A DNA stretch of 64,000 nt from an uncultured Oscillospiraceae bacterium (GCA_902478605.1 CABSLQ010000003.1:6968-70967), one strand, 5' to 3'; positions 51,782 to 60,352 are shown, counted from the stretch's first letter. The notes: generated by a model not told the origin, from the sequence alone. Program-made: numbers and translations.

Positions 51782-52573
51782 TCATGTCGCCCGCATCATT
51801 TCCCACAGGACAATGCCGGCCGCCATCGAGGCGTTGAGCGATTCGGCCCGCCCGGCCATCGGGATGGTAACCCGGCCGGCGCAGGCATCCATCGTCCCGG
51901 GGCGCAGGCCGTTCCCCTCGTTGCCGATGAGGCACACCGTCCCGGGACCAAGCGCCGCGCGGGGCAGCGGGGTGGCTGCCGCGTCGGGCACACAGGCCAG
52001 GCAGGTCATCCCGGCCGCCTGCAGTTCCTTCACGGCCGGCGCCATATCCGGCACGGCAACGCAGGGCAGGCGGAACACGCCTCCCATGCTCGCGCGCAGC
52101 ACCTTGGGGTTATACATATCGCAGCAGCCCGCCGAAAGCAGCAGCCCGTCGAGGCCAAACGCTTCGGCTGTGCGGATAATCGCGCCGAGATTGGCGGGAT
52201 CCTGCATATCTTCGAGCGCGAGATATTTCCCCATTCTTTTTATTGTATCCAAACCGCCGCGCTTGTCAAGTGTACGGCACACACAAAAAATCCCCTGGGG
52301 CGAGGCGGTGTCGGCCAGATGGCGGGCAATCTCCTCCGTAATTTCCACCCGCGGCGCGCCGCAGGCGTCCAGCGCGGCCATCTGTCTGCCATAGGCTTCG
52401 GCCGCCCTGGGGGTACACAGCACCGTTTCGATCGGCACGCCCGACAGGGCCGCATCCTCACACAAACGCGCCCCTTCAATGACAAAGCGCCCCGTTTCCC
52501 GCCGGGCGCGCGCATCGGCCAGCAGGCGGCGCCCCTCCTTGATAAGCCGGTTGTCCCGGCTGGTTATCTGCAT
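51782..52573 (-). CDS. SPOUT rRNA methyltransferase (TrmH/SpoU family)
   Basis: 263 aa. An N-terminal substrate-recognition domain (QITSRDNRLIKEGRRLLADA) leads to the SpoU methyltransferase with the knotted SAM site: LALEDMQDPANLGAIIRTAE, CLIGNEGNGLRPGTMDACAG and VTIPMAGRAESLNASMAAGI. The family 2'-O-methylates rRNA or tRNA; the target here is not known. ATG 52573 follows GGAGGTGG. It lies just downstream of rplT on the same strand. Confidence 0.92.
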   Translation of the reverse strand: MQITSRDNRLIKEGRRLLADARARRETGRFVIEGARLCEDAALSGVPIETVLCTPRAAEAYGRQMAALDACGAPRVEITEEIARHLADTASPQGIFCVCRTLDKRGGLDTIKRMGKYLALEDMQDPANLGAIIRTAEAFGLDGLLLSAGCCDMYNPKVLRASMGGVFRLPCVAVPDMAPAVKELQAAGMTCLACVPDAAATPLPRAALGPGTVCLIGNEGNGLRPGTMDACAGRVTIPMAGRAESLNASMAAGIVLWEMMRAT

Positions 52574-52635
52574 GTGGTTGTCCACCTCCAGACAAAGGAA
52601 CGCCCGCTGGTGAAACCAGCGGGCGCACTTCCAGC

Positions 52636-52992
52636 TTATTTCAGAGCCGCTTTGGCCTTCTCGGCCAGGCCGGCGAAGGCCGCCGCATCGGATACGGCCA
52701 GTTCGGCGAGCATCTTGCGGTTGAGCGAGACGCCGGATTTCTTCAGGCCGTTCATCAGGGTGGAATAGTTCATGCCGTTCATCTTCGCCGCCGCGGAGAT
52801 ACGGGTGATCCACAGCCGGCGGAAATCGCGCTTGCGCTGACGGCGGCCAATGTAGGCGTACTGCCCGGACTTCATGACCGCTTCCTTCGCGGTTTTAAAC
52901 AGCTTGGACTTGGCGCCGTAATAGCCTTTGGCCAGCTTGACAATCTTTTTTCTTCTCTTGCGCGTCATCATCGCGCCTTTAACACGAGCCAT
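52636..52992 (-). CDS. rplT: 50S ribosomal protein L20
   Basis: 118 aa, normal size: [20 protein letters not shown] and [20 protein letters not shown] then [21 protein letters not shown]20 binds 23S rRNA and, in Firmicutes, also represses its own operon by binding the leader upstream of infC. The third gene of infC-rpmI-rplT, 24 bases after rpmI. Confidence 0.98.
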   Translation of the reverse strand: MARVKGAMMTRKRRKKIVKLAKGYYGAKSKLFKTAKEAVMKSGQYAYIGRRQRKRDFRRLWITRISAAAKMNGMNYSTLMNGLKKSGVSLNRKMLAELAVSDAAAFAGLAEKAKAALK

Positions 52993-53015
52993 CTTTCGTT
53001 ACCTCCGTTGAGCGA

Positions 53016-53213
53016 TTATTTGTAGGGAATCAAACGCTTGACCTGCGCCACATTGGTCACGTCGGCGACAGTCGTCTTGCGGAGATTTCTCTTGCGTTTC
53101 GTGCTCTTCTTGTTGAGGATGTGCGATTTGTAGGCGTGGGCGCGGATGACCTTGCCGCCTTTGCTCAGTTTGAAGCGCTTTTTGGCGCCGCTGTGCGTCT
53201 TGATCTTGGGCAT
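53016..53213 (-). CDS. rpmI: 50S ribosomal protein L35
   Basis: 65 aa: [20 protein letters not shown] then [20 protein letters not shown], a very basic, standard L35. Middle gene of infC-rpmI-rplT, 26 bases after infC. ATG with AAGGAGG. Confidence 0.98.
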   Translation of the reverse strand: MPKIKTHSGAKKRFKLSKGGKVIRAHAYKSHILNKKSTKRKRNLRKTTVADVTNVAQVKRLIPYK

Positions 53214-53238
53214 ATTGTTATCCTCCTTAAATTGTGCG

Positions 53239-53757
53239 TTACTTCGCGGGCTTCGGCGCGAGGAACATCAGCATGTGCCGGCCCTCCAGCTTGGAAGGCT
53301 TCTCCACATTGGCGAATTCCGAGCAGGCCTCGGCAAAGCGCTTCATCGCCTCATGTCCGATCTCGGGATGCCCCAGCTCGCGGCCGCGGAACCGGATGGA
53401 CACCTTCACCTTGTTGCCGTCCTGCAAAAAGCGGATGGCATGCCGGACCTTGGTGTTGAAGTCGCCCACATCGGTGTTCAGGCCGAGGCGGACTTCCTTA
53501 AGCTCCACGACGTGCTGATTCTTTCTGGCTTCCTTTTCCCGTTTGGACTGTTCAAAGCGGTATTTGCCGTAATCCATAATGCGGCAGACCGGCGGCGTGG
53601 CCGTCGGCGCGATTTTGACCAGATCGAGATTTTTCTCGTCGGCCAGCTGTTGGGCCTCCCGCGAGGACATAACGCCCAGCTGTTCGCCGTCTACGCCTAT
53701 AACGCGCAGTTCGCTGTCACGGATTTGCTCGTTAATCTGCAGTTCCTTGTTGGCTAT
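53239..53757 (-). CDS. infC: Translation initiation factor IF-3, with an AUA start codon
   Basis: 172 aa. IF-3 promotes fidelity of start codon choice. Sequence [20 protein letters not shown] and [20 protein letters not shown] then [20 protein letters not shown] are standard. The homologous start places the first codon at ATA (53755-53757), with GGAGGTG (53765-53771) 7 bases upstream. The in-frame ATG at 53781 contains that ribosome-binding site and gives a nonhomologous extension. Non-AUG infC starts (AUU, AUC or AUA) are known autoregulatory features, so an AUA start is plausible. The first gene of the operon, under the L20 leader. Confidence 0.95.
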   Translation of the reverse strand: MANKELQINEQIRDSELRVIGVDGEQLGVMSSREAQQLADEKNLDLVKIAPTATPPVCRIMDYGKYRFEQSKREKEARKNQHVVELKEVRLGLNTDVGDFNTKVRHAIRFLQDGNKVKVSIRFRGRELGHPEIGHEAMKRFAEACSEFANVEKPSKLEGRHMLMFLAPKPAK

Positions 53758-53782
53758 GGGTAAGCACCTCCACCACTTCACA

Positions 53783-53935
53783 AAGTGTCATAATAGAAAA
53801 CGCGGACAGATCTTCTGCCCGCGTCAAACACACACCACTCCCGCCGGCGGCGGGAATCGATACCTGTTGACCTGCCTGGAACGGAATCCGCAGGTGAGAA
53901 CGGGCAAACGTTCTGCTTTGTTTTTCTTCCCCGAT
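53783..53935 (-). ncRNA. Ribosomal protein L20 leader
   Basis: The minus-strand leader between the promoter and infC contains pieces I recognise from Firmicute L20 leaders: AGAACGTTTGCCCGTTCTCA, CACCTGCG paired with CAGGCAGGT, and GGGAGTGGTGTGTGTTTGAC before a terminator hairpin. L20 binding is known to favour premature termination in such leaders. Assignment rests on position and these sequence blocks; no covariance search was possible. Confidence 0.8.
53791..53824 (-). terminator. Attenuator terminator of the infC operon
   Basis: Stem ACGCGGGCAG and CTGTCCGCGT (one G-U pair, 53800-53824) with a 5-base loop, followed on the minus strand by TTTTCTATT. Lies at the 3' end of the L20 leader, just before the infC ribosome-binding site, so it is a regulated rather than constitutive terminator. 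Confidence 0.75.
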
Positions 53936-53964
53936 AGTATACCAGCCGCCGCCCGTCTTGTCAA
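53936..53964 (-). promoter_or_regulatory. Promoter of the infC-rpmI-rplT operon
   Basis: TTGACA (53959-53964), 17-base spacer, TATACT (53936-53941) on the minus strand; transcription would start at the L20 leader. The -35 lies just outside the bioY stop at 53973. Confidence 0.88.
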
Positions 53965-53972
53965 GTCCTTTT

Positions 53973-54590
53973 TTACGCCCGGCGCAGGGCCATAAACCGC
54001 GCGAAGGCCGGCTTGGCAAACAGGCTCAGCGACAGGAAGGATGCCAGCCCGATTTTAATCATGTCCCCCGGCAGGAAGGCGAGATTGGACAGCAGCAGCG
54101 CCGGCATATCGGCCAGCGTCTTTCCGCTCACTGCCGCCAGCGCGGCTGACCCGCAAACATAGTCGAGCGCCACGCCGGCCAGCCCCACCAGGAAGGAGAC
54201 GGGCAGATGCACCGACATGCCGCGCAGCTTGCGGGAAATGAGCTTGTCCATCACCCGGTCGGCATACAGGCCGCACAGCAGCACGATGAACACCCAGCCG
54301 TAGATATAGCCGCAGGTCGGCCCGGCGAGGGCGGCGATGCCGCCCTTGCCGCCCGCCATCATGGGCAGGCCGCACAGCGTGAGCACCAGCACCGCCCCGT
54401 AGGACATCAGGCCGCCGCGCACACCGAGGGTCAGTCCCATCATCGCCACCAGGAACACCTGCAGCGTCACGGGCACCCCCGCCACCTGAATGGCCGAAAG
54501 CACCGGGATATTGCCCGCCAGGGCAAAGAAAGCCACATACAGCGCGCCCAGCGTGAGCTGAAACACGGGAATGGATTTTTTCTTGCGCAT
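53973..54590 (-). CDS. bioY: Biotin transporter substrate-binding protein BioY
   Basis: 205 aa S component of an energy-coupling-factor transporter with about six helices (LTLGALYVAFFALAGNIPVL; GLTLGVRGGLMSYGAVLVLT; MPALLLSNLAFLPGDMIKIG). It binds biotin at the membrane and uses a shared ECF module, not found here. The stretch GPTCGYIYGW matches the family. ATG 54590 has GGAGG 7 bases upstream, GTG 54593 is less likely. It is 21 bases after the VanY gene and may be cotranscribed. Confidence 0.92.
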   Translation of the reverse strand: MRKKKSIPVFQLTLGALYVAFFALAGNIPVLSAIQVAGVPVTLQVFLVAMMGLTLGVRGGLMSYGAVLVLTLCGLPMMAGGKGGIAALAGPTCGYIYGWVFIVLLCGLYADRVMDKLISRKLRGMSVHLPVSFLVGLAGVALDYVCGSAALAAVSGKTLADMPALLLSNLAFLPGDMIKIGLASFLSLSLFAKPAFARFMALRRA

Positions 54591-54611
54591 CACAGTTCCT
54601 CCCGTCTGTCC

Positions 54612-55502
54612 TTACAGACCGCGCTCGGCGATATATTCCTCCAGGCAGATGCCGCGCTCCATGATTTCGGTCGCCGCTTCCACCCCGACATACCGGTAAT
54701 GCCACGGTTCAAAAATGACAGACGTGATATCCTCTTTGTCCTTCGGGTAACGGAGGATAAAGCCGTATTCTGCGCAGTGCTCGACCAGCCATTTATAGGC
54801 TTCGGTATTTTCAAAGCTCTGTTCCAGAGAGGCGTATCCCGCGCCCAGCAAATCGACGCACAAGCCGGTGTTGTGCTCGCTCTGTCCCGGCCGCTTGATC
54901 ACGGTGGCGGCCAGGCTCTCTGCCGTCTGCTGATCATAGCCCTGGCCCTTGTAGTAATTCACCTTATTGTTGTAGTTTTTGGCCTGCAGCTCTTCGGTGC
55001 GGTACAGCGAGGCCGCCGACAGCTTAAAGGAGGCGTTCGCCGCATTGCCGTCGTTTAACATCTTTCTGAGCGGCTCCACTATCCGGCTGTCGCACTGCTT
55101 GGACGCCCCGTTGTAATTGGCCATGGTAAAGGTGGACAGATAATTCTCGGGCACCGGGTTGTAATCGTTGACCAGCAGCAAATTCCATGTGGAACGGTCC
55201 TTTTGGACATAGGTTTTGGCCGACGCAGGCGAAACCGTCCCCGTCGTTGCCTTCGAGGTTGTGGTTGCCGACGAGGAGGTTGTGGTTGCCGACGGGGAGG
55301 TCGTGGTCGCCGCCGCGGAATCGGATGCGGCTGACGGCGCCTCCGATCCCGTATAGGAGGGGGTCTCCGATACTGAGGTCCCGCTGTCCGTCATGCGGTA
55401 AATCACCGCCACGACAAGCGCCGCCACCGCCAGTATTGCCAGACACATCAGCACCAGCAGCACCGCCATGCGTCCGTTGCCTTGTTGTTTCTTTTTTGCC
55501 AT
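54612..55502 (-). CDS. VanY-type D-alanyl-D-alanine carboxypeptidase, membrane anchored
   Basis: 296 aa: an N-terminal membrane helix (MAVLLVLMCLAILAVAALVV), a Ser/Thr-rich linker (about residues 45-100) and a VanY/peptidase M15B domain. Metal-site motifs are RPGQSEHNTGLCVDLLG (SxHxxG...D) and FEPWHYRYVG; the Glu and His match active carboxypeptidases. It trims the terminal D-Ala from peptidoglycan precursors or crosslinks. No vancomycin resistance genes are nearby, so resistance is not implied. ATG 55502 with AAAGGCTGAAG. Confidence 0.9.
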   Translation of the reverse strand: MAKKKQQGNGRMAVLLVLMCLAILAVAALVVAVIYRMTDSGTSVSETPSYTGSEAPSAASDSAAATTTSPSATTTSSSATTTSKATTGTVSPASAKTYVQKDRSTWNLLLVNDYNPVPENYLSTFTMANYNGASKQCDSRIVEPLRKMLNDGNAANASFKLSAASLYRTEELQAKNYNNKVNYYKGQGYDQQTAESLAATVIKRPGQSEHNTGLCVDLLGAGYASLEQSFENTEAYKWLVEHCAEYGFILRYPKDKEDITSVIFEPWHYRYVGVEAATEIMERGICLEEYIAERGL

Positions 55503-55683
55503 GTCACGCTTCAGCCTTTCTGATCGGTTTCTTTCGTATAGTATACCACACAAGTCAAGACGTCTGCACGGGATTTCTTCATGGACGGCCCTCCAAAAAT
55601 CCGATCCCGTATCTCCTCTTTTTATCCATAATCGGGAAAACCTGTCCGCCTCTTTATTTTCCGGTTTGTTTTGTGTTATACTA

Positions 55684-55689
55684 TATAAT
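55684..55689 (+). promoter_or_regulatory. Likely -10 element of pyk
   Basis: TATAAT at 55684-55689 (an overlapping TATACT lies at 55677-55682), about 50 bases before the pyk ATG. No convincing -35 was found at standard spacing. Confidence 0.45.
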
Positions 55690-55738
55690 AGGAAAAAATT
55701 TGAAAATTGGCCGCCGGCCGGAAAAAGGAAGGTTTTCT

Positions 55739-57496
55739 ATGCGAAAGACCAAGATCATCTGCACGCTCGGCCCCGCCACCGATAATCCGGAGATACTCAA
55801 GCAGCTGATGCTTTCGGGTATGGATGTGGCGCGCATCAACATGTCCCACCAAACGCACGACCGTCACCGTGCACGCATTGAAATGGTCAAACAGATCCGG
55901 GACGAGCTGCACCTTCCGGTGGCGGTGCTGATCGATACCAAAGGCCCCGAAATCCGGCTGGGCACCTTCAAGAATCCCAAAACCGAGCTCAAGGCGGGCG
56001 ACACCTTTACCCTGACCACCGAGCCAATGGAGGGAGACGCCGCCATGGCGTCCATCAGCTTCGCCGGTCTGCCCGCCGATGTGCAGCGGGGCAGCCATAT
56101 CCTCATCGACGACGGTCTCATCGATCTGGAGGTGCAGGCGACCACGGCCACCACCATCACCTGCACCGTGATAAACGGCGGCACCGTTTCGGCCAATAAA
56201 GGGGTCAATGTGCCGGGGGCCAAGCTGTCCATGCCCTTCATGAGCGAACGCGATCGGGCGGACATCGCCTTTGCCTGCGAGATGGAGGCGGATTTTATCG
56301 CTGCGTCCTTTACCCGCCGGGCGGACGACGTGCTGCAAATCCGCGAGGAGCTGGAGAAGAACGGCAACCACACCATCCGCATCATCGCCAAAATTGAAAA
56401 CGCCGAAGGCGTGGAAAACATCGACGACATCCTCAAGGTATCGGACGGTATCATGGTCGCCCGCGGCGACATGGGCGTGGAAATCGCCATGGAAGAGATC
56501 CCGAGCATTCAGAAGACTCTCATTCATAAAGGCTATAACGCGGGGCTGCAGGTCATCACCGCCACCCAAATGCTGGATTCGATGATGAAAAACCCCCGTC
56601 CCACCCGGGCGGAAACCACCGACGTGGCCAACGCCATTTACGACGGGACAAGCGCTATTATGCTTTCGGGAGAAACGGCGGCGGGCGCCTATCCCATCGA
56701 GGCGGTGCGCACCATGGCCCGCATTGCCGAACGCACCGAGCGGGATATCAATTATATGAAGCGTTTTACCAGCCGGGACGTGCATGAGGCGCCCAACGTC
56801 ACCAATGCCATCTCCCACGCGACGGTGACCACGGCGCACGATTTGGGCGCGGCGGCTATCCTGACCGTGACCAAATCGGGGGCCACGGCACGCATGATTT
56901 CCAAATACCGCCCCGCCTGCCCCATTCTCTGCTGCACCACCAATGCCGCCACCCAGCGGCAGATGAACCTTTCCTGGGGGGTCATCCCCCTCATGGCGGA
57001 GGAAAAGGATAATATGGATGCCCTGTTTGATCACGCGGTGGAATGCGCCGTGAACGCCGGCTATCTGTCGAGCGGGGATCTTGTGGTTATCACGGCGGGC
57101 GCGCCTCTGGGCGTGTCGGGCACCACCAATCTGCTCAAAGTACATCTGGTAGGCAACATTCTCGTGCAGGGCAAGGGCGCCACCCGTTACGCCGCCTGCG
57201 GCAACCTGTGCGTGGCACAGAATGAGGAAGAAGCGTTTGAGCGCTTTCGTCCGGGCGACATCCTCGTTGTGCCGCAGACGAGCAACGCCCTGCTGCCGCT
57301 GCTGCGGGAGTCGGCGGGCATTATCACCGAACAGGGCGGCATGAACAGCCACGCCGCCATCGTGGGCATGGCGCTGGAAAAGCCGGTGCTGCTCGAGGCC
57401 CATAACGCGACCCGCATTCTGAAGAGCGGTACCACGGTAACCCTTGACGCGGAGCGGGGCGTCGTCATGTTCGGCACCAAAGAGGTAAAGCGCTGA
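55739..57496 (+). CDS. pyk: Pyruvate kinase with C-terminal PEP-utiliser domain
   Basis: 585 aa. Catalyses PEP plus ADP to pyruvate plus ATP. The barrel opens with RKTKIICTLGPATDNPEILK; catalytic Lys region IRIIAKIENAEGVENIDDIL, then GIMVARGDMGVEIAMEEIPS and the ETAAGAYPIEAV signature. The last 100 residues (GDILVVPQTSNALLPLLRES; GGMNSHAAIVGMALEKPVLL) form the extra PEPUT domain found in Bacillus-type enzymes. ATG 55739 has AAAGGAAGG upstream. An unusually long overlapping frame starts upstream inside the VanY gene but is not coding. Confidence 0.97.
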   Translation: MRKTKIICTLGPATDNPEILKQLMLSGMDVARINMSHQTHDRHRARIEMVKQIRDELHLPVAVLIDTKGPEIRLGTFKNPKTELKAGDTFTLTTEPMEGDAAMASISFAGLPADVQRGSHILIDDGLIDLEVQATTATTITCTVINGGTVSANKGVNVPGAKLSMPFMSERDRADIAFACEMEADFIAASFTRRADDVLQIREELEKNGNHTIRIIAKIENAEGVENIDDILKVSDGIMVARGDMGVEIAMEEIPSIQKTLIHKGYNAGLQVITATQMLDSMMKNPRPTRAETTDVANAIYDGTSAIMLSGETAAGAYPIEAVRTMARIAERTERDINYMKRFTSRDVHEAPNVTNAISHATVTTAHDLGAAAILTVTKSGATARMISKYRPACPILCCTTNAATQRQMNLSWGVIPLMAEEKDNMDALFDHAVECAVNAGYLSSGDLVVITAGAPLGVSGTTNLLKVHLVGNILVQGKGATRYAACGNLCVAQNEEEAFERFRPGDILVVPQTSNALLPLLRESAGIITEQGGMNSHAAIVGMALEKPVLLEAHNATRILKSGTTVTLDAERGVVMFGTKEVKR

Positions 57497-57578
57497 TCGC
57501 CATACGGCAGCCGCTGTACACGCTTTAACAGGCTTCCAGCGACAAGGCGTAAGATGGCCCGGGAACATTCGAATAGGC

Positions 57579-57617
57579 AAAGGAGGAGGAACACGCTGTG
57601 TTTCCTCCTCCTTTCGG
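57579..57617 (+). terminator. Terminator of pyk
   Basis: An AAAGGAGGAGGAA stem pairs with TTCCTCCTCCTTT with one bulge and a short loop. It lies 83 bases after the pyk stop. Confidence 0.75.
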
Positions 57618-57685
57618 GGCTGGAGCCATGCTGCCGCGACATGGGAGCGGCACGTCGGCGGCATGCCGGTTGAAACCCATCGAGC

Positions 57686-57717
57686 AAAAGGGGGACGGAT
57701 CAAACCGTCCCCCTTTT
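57686..57717. terminator. Second, bidirectional terminator
   Basis: A perfect 13-bp stem, AAAAGGGGGACGG and CCGTCCCCCTTTT with a 6-base loop, flanked by A and T runs so it can stop transcripts from both pyk and the opposing M23 gene. Confidence 0.85.
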
Positions 57718-57829
57718 TGCTGCCCTTCTTGCCGTGCCCGCCGAAGCGGGATTCCGAGGGCGTGCAATGCCCGCCGGCTTTCACCGGTGATATGCTTTGC
57801 CGTTTATCGCCTTTGGCGCGGCCGCCATC

Positions 57830-58609
57830 TTACGACGCCGCTTTGGTGGTGGTTCCTGCGGCCGTGGTGCCGACGGTCGCCGCCGCCTTGACCTCGCGGC
57901 CGATTGCTTCCACCGGATCGGTGTAGGTGCCGTTCACCGTGATCTCCACATGCAGATGCGCCCCATCCATCAGCTCGCACGGAATATCGGTCAGCGTGCC
58001 GATGGTGTCGGAGACTTTCACTTTATCGCCTTTTTTCAGACCGCTCGCTGCTTCCACGCCGCAATACCGCGACTGGATCCCGAAGCCGTGATCGATGGTG
58101 ATCGTTTTGCCCCACAGCGTATCCTCTTCAATGGCCAGAATCGTGCCGTCGGCCAGCGCCACCACCTTCTGCCCCTTTTCCCCCTTGAAATCCACCCCGT
58201 CATGGGTGCGCCAGTCGTTCATCGTTTTGGAATAGACCTGCTTGCCGTCGCTGTATTCCACCAGCACTTCGTTGCTCAGCGGCAGCACAAACAGCTCCGC
58301 CGGCTTGCCGCTGGTCGTGGTGGTCGGCGCAGTGGTTTTGGTGGTCGTCGTGGTGCGCTGGGTGGTGGTCGTGCGGTCATCGGGGACATTGGTCACCGGC
58401 CGATCCACCGCCTGCTCCCGGGTGGTGGAAGGGGTGGTCGATTCCGTCTGCGACGAAGTATCGGTCCCGAGTCCCGCCATATTGTTCATAAAGGTGCCGA
58501 CCGCCACGCCGCCGACCGCCACCAGGCAGACCGCCAGCGCCACATAAAATCCCTTACCGGACAGAAAACGCTTAAACTTGGATTTTTCTTCAAAATTTAT
58601 CTTTCCCAT
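57830..58609 (-). CDS. M23 peptidase domain protein (SpoIIQ-like)
   Basis: 259 aa: a short basic cytoplasmic tail (KFKRFLSGKGFYVALAVCLV begins the membrane helix), a Thr-rich linker (about 60-110) and a LytM/M23 domain with HDGVDFKGEKGQKVVALADG and the closing GAHLHVEITVNG. The His/Asp/HxH metal set looks intact. The layout matches SpoIIQ, which spans the forespore membrane and pairs with SpoIIIAH, but a plain peptidoglycan hydrolase is possible. ATG 58609 follows AAAGGAGCG. It diverges from the sigma factor gene. Confidence 0.85.
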   Translation of the reverse strand: MGKINFEEKSKFKRFLSGKGFYVALAVCLVAVGGVAVGTFMNNMAGLGTDTSSQTESTTPSTTREQAVDRPVTNVPDDRTTTTQRTTTTTKTTAPTTTTSGKPAELFVLPLSNEVLVEYSDGKQVYSKTMNDWRTHDGVDFKGEKGQKVVALADGTILAIEEDTLWGKTITIDHGFGIQSRYCGVEAASGLKKGDKVKVSDTIGTLTDIPCELMDGAHLHVEITVNGTYTDPVEAIGREVKAAATVGTTAAGTTTKAAS

Positions 58610-58930
58610 AAAACGCTCCTTTTCTCCGCCGCAGCGCACGCCGGAACCTCCCCGCTCATCGGCGGCCGAACGGGGATTCTGGCGGCGAAATAACCATTTC
58701 CGCCATAAGCATCGCGCCGTGTCTCGGTTATAGTGTGGACCGTTTCCGGGGCAATATGCCGCGTTTCATAAATTTTTTGCAGTAAAATTTGGACGACACG
58801 GCATCAATCCGTTTGCATTTTTCCCGTTCATCGTTTACTATAGAGGAAAAGAGGGTTTATAAAAATTTACCGTCTGCTTTCTGCAACATTTCGGCGTTTT
58901 TTTCACACGACATGTACGGGAGTGACCCCC
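58610..58930. other. Divergent intergenic region
   Basis: About 321 bases between the M23 gene (-) and the sigma factor gene (+). It must hold two divergent promoters. No housekeeping-type -35/-10 pair was convincing, so the genes may use alternative sigma factors. No gene is seen. Confidence 0.5.
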
Positions 58931-59467
58931 ATGAAAGACGACGTCCGTCATTTGGTTCTCCTGGCCGCGGGCGGAGATGCCGACGCGTTCGGGGAACTGT
59001 ATGCACAACTATATACCGATCTGTTCCGCTACGCCCTGTATGCGCTCGGCAGCCGGGAGGAAGCGGAGGACGCCGTGCAGGAAACGGCGCTGGAGGCGTT
59101 TCGGGGTCTGCATGGGCTTAAAAACCCGGATGCCTTTCGCGGCTGGATCTTCACCATCCTGTCCGCCCGGTGCAACCGCCATATCCGCGGCCTTATCCGC
59201 CGGCGGGAGCAGTGCGAGCTGGAAAACGTCTCCCTCGCCCTGCCTGACTTTTCCACCGACAAGGACAACGCCCTGCGGCTTCGGGAGGCCATCGCCCAGC
59301 TTAAGCCCGAAGACCGGCAGCTTGTGCTTCTCACGGTGGTCGGCGGTTATTCCGGAAAGGAAATGGCCGCCCTGCTTGGCCGGCCGGAGGGCACGCTGCG
59401 CTGCCGCCTGCACCGCGCTCTCAAAAAGCTGCGCTCCCAACTCCCCGACGACACGTCCGAACCCTGA
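58931..59467 (+). CDS. Sigma-70 family RNA polymerase sigma factor (ECF type)
   Basis: 178 aa. Region 2 reads FGELYAQLYTDLFRYALYAL then GSREEAEDAVQETALEAFRG with NPDAFRGWIFTILSARCNRH; region 4 is LRLREAIAQLKPEDRQLVLL followed by GYSGKEMAALLGRPEGTLRC. No region 1 or 3 is present, so it is an ECF-type factor. GTG 58922 overlaps its GGGAG, so ATG 58931 is used. The next gene (59496) encodes a membrane protein in the typical position of an anti-sigma factor. Targets are unknown, perhaps the divergent M23 gene. Confidence 0.9.
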   Translation: MKDDVRHLVLLAAGGDADAFGELYAQLYTDLFRYALYALGSREEAEDAVQETALEAFRGLHGLKNPDAFRGWIFTILSARCNRHIRGLIRRREQCELENVSLALPDFSTDKDNALRLREAIAQLKPEDRQLVLLTVVGGYSGKEMAALLGRPEGTLRCRLHRALKKLRSQLPDDTSEP

Positions 59468-59495
59468 GTGATGTGCCAGAAAGGCAGATATAACG

Positions 59496-60347
59496 ATGAA
59501 GGATTATCTTTCCCCTGAGGAGGAACGCCTCCTCGTCCAGAAAATAGAACAAACGCTGCACGCTCTCGATGAACCGCCGCCTGCCAGCCTGCAGCCCGAG
59601 GCGATCACCGCCCGGCTGAAGCGCGAAACGGCGGCCGTTCCTCCCCCTTCCCGCCGGCACAAGCGTTGGGCAGCGGCGGCTGCCAGTCTCGCCGCCTGTA
59701 TCGTGCTGGGGGTTGCGGCATTCGCCCTGCTCCCTCTGCCCGGCCTGTCGAGGAAAGAAACCCCTCCTCAGTCTGATCCCGTACCCGAGGCGGCCACCTG
59801 TTCATCCGTACTCCCCTCTGATATCGGAACGGATTCTCTGGCGTCAACCGATGCGGCGGTAGGCCTCCCATCTATCGACAACGTCCGTGAAGAAAGTATA
59901 AGCGACACTCCCAATGCGTCTCAGGATACCAACGGCACGGCAGCTGTTGGGCAGACAACGCAGCAGTCCGTCGCCGCCCCCACAGCGGCCGCTACCAAAA
60001 CCACAGCAAAAGCCGCCACAAGCAAGGCAACCACTAAACACACGGCCAAGCCAACAACCGGCCCGGCCGGCGTCGGCTTGCCTTTTTTGGACGAAGAGCA
60101 GATCGCCGCCTATGCGGCACAAGACGGTCTGATAGTGGACGTACGGCCTTCCGCCGCCTTTGAAGCGGGCCATCCCGACGGCGCGGTAAGCCTCCCCGCC
60201 GACACGGCAGGCGAAGCGGATCTCGCCAATCTGGGCGGCCGTCCGCTTGTGTTATACGGCAGCGAGGCCGACTGCCTGCGCGCGGCCAACGCGCTGACCG
60301 CACGCGGCTGCACTGTTGTGGGGTATTTCCGCGATGAAACCCAATAA
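59496..60347 (+). CDS. Membrane protein with rhodanese-like domain, probable anti-sigma partner
   Basis: 283 aa, 28 bases after the sigma gene. Residues 1-50 are cytoplasmic (DYLSPEEERLLVQKIEQTLH), then a membrane helix (AAAAASLAACIVLGVAAFAL), a long Thr/Ala/Lys-rich linker (about 95-190) and a C-terminal rhodanese fold (GLIVDVRPSAAFEAGHPDGA, ADLANLGGRPLVLYGSEAD). At the active loop, the usual YCxxGxR Cys is replaced by Gly (LVLYGSEADCLRA), so no sulfur transfer is expected there. Its place and topology suggest an anti-sigma factor with an external sensor domain. No zinc motif of the ZAS type was seen. Confidence 0.78.
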   Translation: MKDYLSPEEERLLVQKIEQTLHALDEPPPASLQPEAITARLKRETAAVPPPSRRHKRWAAAAASLAACIVLGVAAFALLPLPGLSRKETPPQSDPVPEAATCSSVLPSDIGTDSLASTDAAVGLPSIDNVREESISDTPNASQDTNGTAAVGQTTQQSVAAPTAAATKTTAKAATSKATTKHTAKPTTGPAGVGLPFLDEEQIAAYAAQDGLIVDVRPSAAFEAGHPDGAVSLPADTAGEADLANLGGRPLVLYGSEADCLRAANALTARGCTVVGYFRDETQ

Positions 60348-60352
60348 AAAAT

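Larger units (their letters stand above)
57497..57829. other. Intergenic region with two strong hairpins
   Basis: The 333 bases between convergent pyk and the M23 peptidase gene hold only two terminator hairpins (listed separately). No supported gene is seen. Confidence 0.7.

Noticed and set aside
54612..55502. Vancomycin-resistance locus, because of the VanY-type enzyme
   Set aside because: There is no vanA/B/H/X or vanRS gene nearby; D,D-carboxypeptidases of this type are common in wall metabolism.
55676..57784. A 700-codon minus-strand open frame opposite pyk
   Set aside because: Antisense shadow; His/Gly-rich translation without domains, while the plus strand is an intact pyruvate kinase.
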